The translations under genes were made by a program, and so were the position numbers. From assembly GCA_900550185.1 (NCBI GenBank), contig URRN01000080.1:1-8921 (forward strand): a DNA stretch of 8,921 nt. Reading direction: 5' to 3'. The notes below the pieces were generated by a model. The model was not told the origin of the DNA. It saw nothing but the letters and a program-made list of their open reading frames with translations, and ran no database searches. The stretch is from an uncultured Collinsella sp. (lineage in GTDB: Bacteria; Actinomycetota; Coriobacteriia; Coriobacteriales; Coriobacteriaceae). How positions within the stretch are numbered: the first letter of the stretch is position 1; each line of letters opens with the position of its first letter. Shown in pieces: positions 7,354 through 8,921 of this stretch.

Positions 7354-7370
7354 GTCCGCATTACGCGGAT
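7354..7370. terminator. Weak stem-loop between convergent genes
   Basis: GTCCGC-ATTAC-GCGGAT forms a 6-bp stem (one G-U) in the 30-nt gap between the stops of the transporter and the GalT-like gene. Its position suits a shared bidirectional terminator, but neither strand has a proper T run, so the call is tentative. Confidence 0.35.
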
Positions 7371-7380
7371 GCTCACTTTG

Positions 7381-8178
7381 CTACGCGAGCGCTTCCAGAT
7401 GCGCACGCAGACGCTCCGCGTCGATATCGAGCGTGGTCTCAGCATTGACCTGGGCCAGACGATAGCCCACAAAGTAGGGCGATACCACCCAACGTGGCAG
7501 CGCCTTGGCAATGGTCCGACCGCCCAGGTGATAGAAGAACAAGTTGTATGACTCCGCGCGACCACCGTGGTGCTCGTTCAGGATATAGCGCAGGGCCACC
7601 TGAATCGCATCGGCAAACAGGTCCGCTTCGACTTGGTCTCGTGCGTCATCGCTGGCGGCGATTCCCTGCGGGGCTGAAACATTGACCTCAAAGAACCCCA
7701 TGATCGGCTCGGTTGAGATGTTGACCGAGATTCTCCCTCGCTGCCAGACATTGATGCCTTCGAAATTGGCGGAAGTCAGCGAAGCATAGCCGTCTTCCTG
7801 CTCCAAACCCACAATCTGCATGTGCGGATGGACGAGGCTGCCGCCCGAAAGCGGGCCTTTGTTCTTGTACATGAGCACACTGCGGTACTGTTGGGAATCG
7901 ATCATCTGCTGCCAACAGCCCAGGGCAAACCGCATCACATGATGCAGCTCGTCCGGTTCATAGGTCACCAGGTCGGCGTCGTGATTGGCCGACTCGATCA
8001 ATACGGTCTGACGGGTGGCCCGCAAGGTCTTGAACTTATTCTCGAGCCAGATGCAGTCACCATCGCGCTGGATGATGTTGGCGAGCCCCTCCGTGTCGCA
8101 AAAAGGGCACGCGGTGCCAGGGCGACGATTATCGTCGGGCTTGCCGCTCGCCTGTTGAACGTCAAATACCAGCGCCAC
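7381..8178 (-). CDS. GalT-like HIT-superfamily protein (DUF4931 type)
   Basis: A 265-aa protein resembling galactose-1-phosphate uridylyltransferases. An N-terminal zinc-type CPFC is at 24-27, NKFKTL at 47-52 matches the GalT NxFPAL region, and YKNKGPLSGGSLVHPHMQIV (104-123) contains the HxHxQ active site. H119 would be the nucleophilic histidine that carries the nucleotidyl group. The C-terminal PRWVVSPYFVGYRLAQV block is typical, as I recall it, of the DUF4931 family. It is shorter than classical GalT (about 350 aa), and no galK or galE is nearby, so a role in the Leloir pathway is unproven; a nucleotidyl transfer or hydrolase on another sugar phosphate is as likely. The start is GTG, supported by GGAGG 8 nt upstream. 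It lies 3 nt after the cutC stop, so translation is probably coupled. Confidence 0.85.
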   Translation of the reverse strand: MALVFDVQQASGKPDDNRRPGTACPFCDTEGLANIIQRDGDCIWLENKFKTLRATRQTVLIESANHDADLVTYEPDELHHVMRFALGCWQQMIDSQQYRSVLMYKNKGPLSGGSLVHPHMQIVGLEQEDGYASLTSANFEGINVWQRGRISVNISTEPIMGFFEVNVSAPQGIAASDDARDQVEADLFADAIQVALRYILNEHHGGRAESYNLFFYHLGGRTIAKALPRWVVSPYFVGYRLAQVNAETTLDIDAERLRAHLEALA

Positions 8179-8181
8179 GGG

Positions 8182-8859
8182 TTATACCTCCAGCGGCACG
8201 ATCTTGGTGCCATGGAGCTCGGAGACGCCTAGCGCCGCCGCGACCGCATCGCGATTTGCCGTAGTGATGCCGCCGCCGGGGAGGATGGTCAAACGATCGC
8301 CCGCATACTCGATTAAACGAGCCAGCTTTTCGAAGTTGTCCTCAATCGGCGTACCGGCAGCACCACCGTGCGTCAGAATGCGCGTGACGCCGCAGTCGGC
8401 GAGCGTGTCAATGGCGTCCAGCTGAGCTTCGGGCGAGAGCTGGTCAAATGCCATGTGGAAGGTGATGTCAAGGGACTCGCGCTTGCACTCCTCGGTCGCG
8501 CAGCCCGTAGCCATAACGAGGGCGCCGAGGGTGAGCTCGTCGAGCGCCCAGCCGCCGGCACAGGGCTTGCAGCAGCCAAAGACCAGGCCGTCAACGCCGG
8601 CGCTCACAGCAAGGCCCAGGTCCATCTCCATCATGCGCAGCTCGTCCTGGTTGTAATGAAAGTCGCCACCACGCGGACGAATCATGCACATCACTCGCAC
8701 GTCATGCTCGTGAGCATAGCCGACCGCAGCGCTAATAACGCCGGCGGAAGGCGTGGTGCCACCGACGGCGAGGTTGTCGCACAGCTCAATGCGCCCCGCA
8801 CCGGCCTCGATGGCCGCCGGCACTCGCTCAAAGTTCTCGGCACAAAATTCGTACAGCAT
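8182..8859 (-). CDS. cutC: CutC-family TIM-barrel protein (putative copper homeostasis)
   Basis: A 225-aa cytoplasmic protein of the CutC family, normally about 200-250 aa. Family blocks appear in order: EFCAENFERV at the N-terminus, RIELCDNLAVGGTTPSAG (23-40), MIRPRGGDFHYNQDE (59-73), GVDGLVFG (88-95), TFHMAFD (133-139), TRILTHGG (159-166) and LPGGGI (193-198). CutC was named for copper tolerance in E. coli, but a direct copper role is doubtful and its chemistry is unknown. Oddities are FHMAFD where most members have FHRAFD, and a CCKPC cluster (96-100) after VFG. The ATG at 8859 follows GGGGG by 7 nt and begins exactly at the family's conserved start; an in-frame ATG at 8916 would add 19 residues without homology. 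It is the first gene of a two-gene unit with the GalT-like gene. Confidence 0.92.
   Translation of the reverse strand: MLYEFCAENFERVPAAIEAGAGRIELCDNLAVGGTTPSAGVISAAVGYAHEHDVRVMCMIRPRGGDFHYNQDELRMMEMDLGLAVSAGVDGLVFGCCKPCAGGWALDELTLGALVMATGCATEECKRESLDITFHMAFDQLSPEAQLDAIDTLADCGVTRILTHGGAAGTPIEDNFEKLARLIEYAGDRLTILPGGGITTANRDAVAAALGVSELHGTKIVPLEV
8187..8191 (-). promoter_or_regulatory. Ribosome-binding site of the GalT-like gene, inside the end of cutC
   Basis: GGAGG on the minus strand overlaps the last codons of cutC (..CTG GAG GTA TAA) and stands 8 nt before the GTG at 8178. It fixes that non-ATG start and implies coupled translation of the two genes. Confidence 0.75.
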
Positions 8860-8921
8860 AGATAGGCCCCCAAAGACAGCAGATGTTTTCCGACGGGCAT
8901 TGTCACACACCCCCATGAAGT

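Noticed and set aside
8368..8865. 165-aa open frame on the plus strand opposite cutC
   Set aside because: Antisense shadow; cutC family blocks are clear on the minus strand.
8860..8916. 19-residue N-terminal extension of CutC from the ATG at 8916
   Set aside because: The extension has no family similarity, while the ATG at 8859 has a proper ribosome-binding site and begins at the conserved CutC start.

Overview
The window looks like chromosomal DNA of a high-GC gut actinobacterium, most likely class Coriobacteriia and close to Collinsella. This rests on base composition, codon use and overall gene character; I could not run a search. The DNA is densely coding, and I see no tRNA, rRNA, CRISPR array, insertion sequence or phage gene.

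Layout. Positions 1-6075 (minus strand) hold a recJ-helicase fusion gene, then a bifunctional (p)ppGpp synthetase/hydrolase gene (rel) 15 nt downstream, then the 5' part of a metallo-beta-lactamase-fold hydrolase gene cut by the window edge. A strong 13-bp hairpin followed by a short U run lies between rel and the hydrolase and ends right at the hydrolase's ribosome-binding site. Positions 6076-6351 are a divergent control region with a TATAAT box for the recJ side, a short leader ORF, a hairpin and a 15-bp palindrome. Positions 6352-7350 (plus strand) encode a membrane transporter of the bile acid:sodium symporter (BASS) superfamily. Positions 7381-8859 (minus strand) hold a tight two-gene unit: a CutC-family TIM-barrel protein, then a GalT-like (DUF4931-type, HIT-fold) protein whose ribosome-binding site lies inside the end of cutC.

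How the genes fit together. recJ and rel are near neighbours in many Gram-positive genomes (recJ-apt-rel-dtd in Bacillus, from memory). Here apt and dtd are missing from between the partners. The most striking gene is recJ: its complete DHH/DHHA1/OB exonuclease is followed in the same polypeptide by a complete RecQ-like SF2 helicase core, so the nuclease and unwinding steps of RecF-type recombination appear to be fused. The cutC/GalT-like pair probably acts together in an unknown metabolic step. The transporter faces both units and is probably independent of them.
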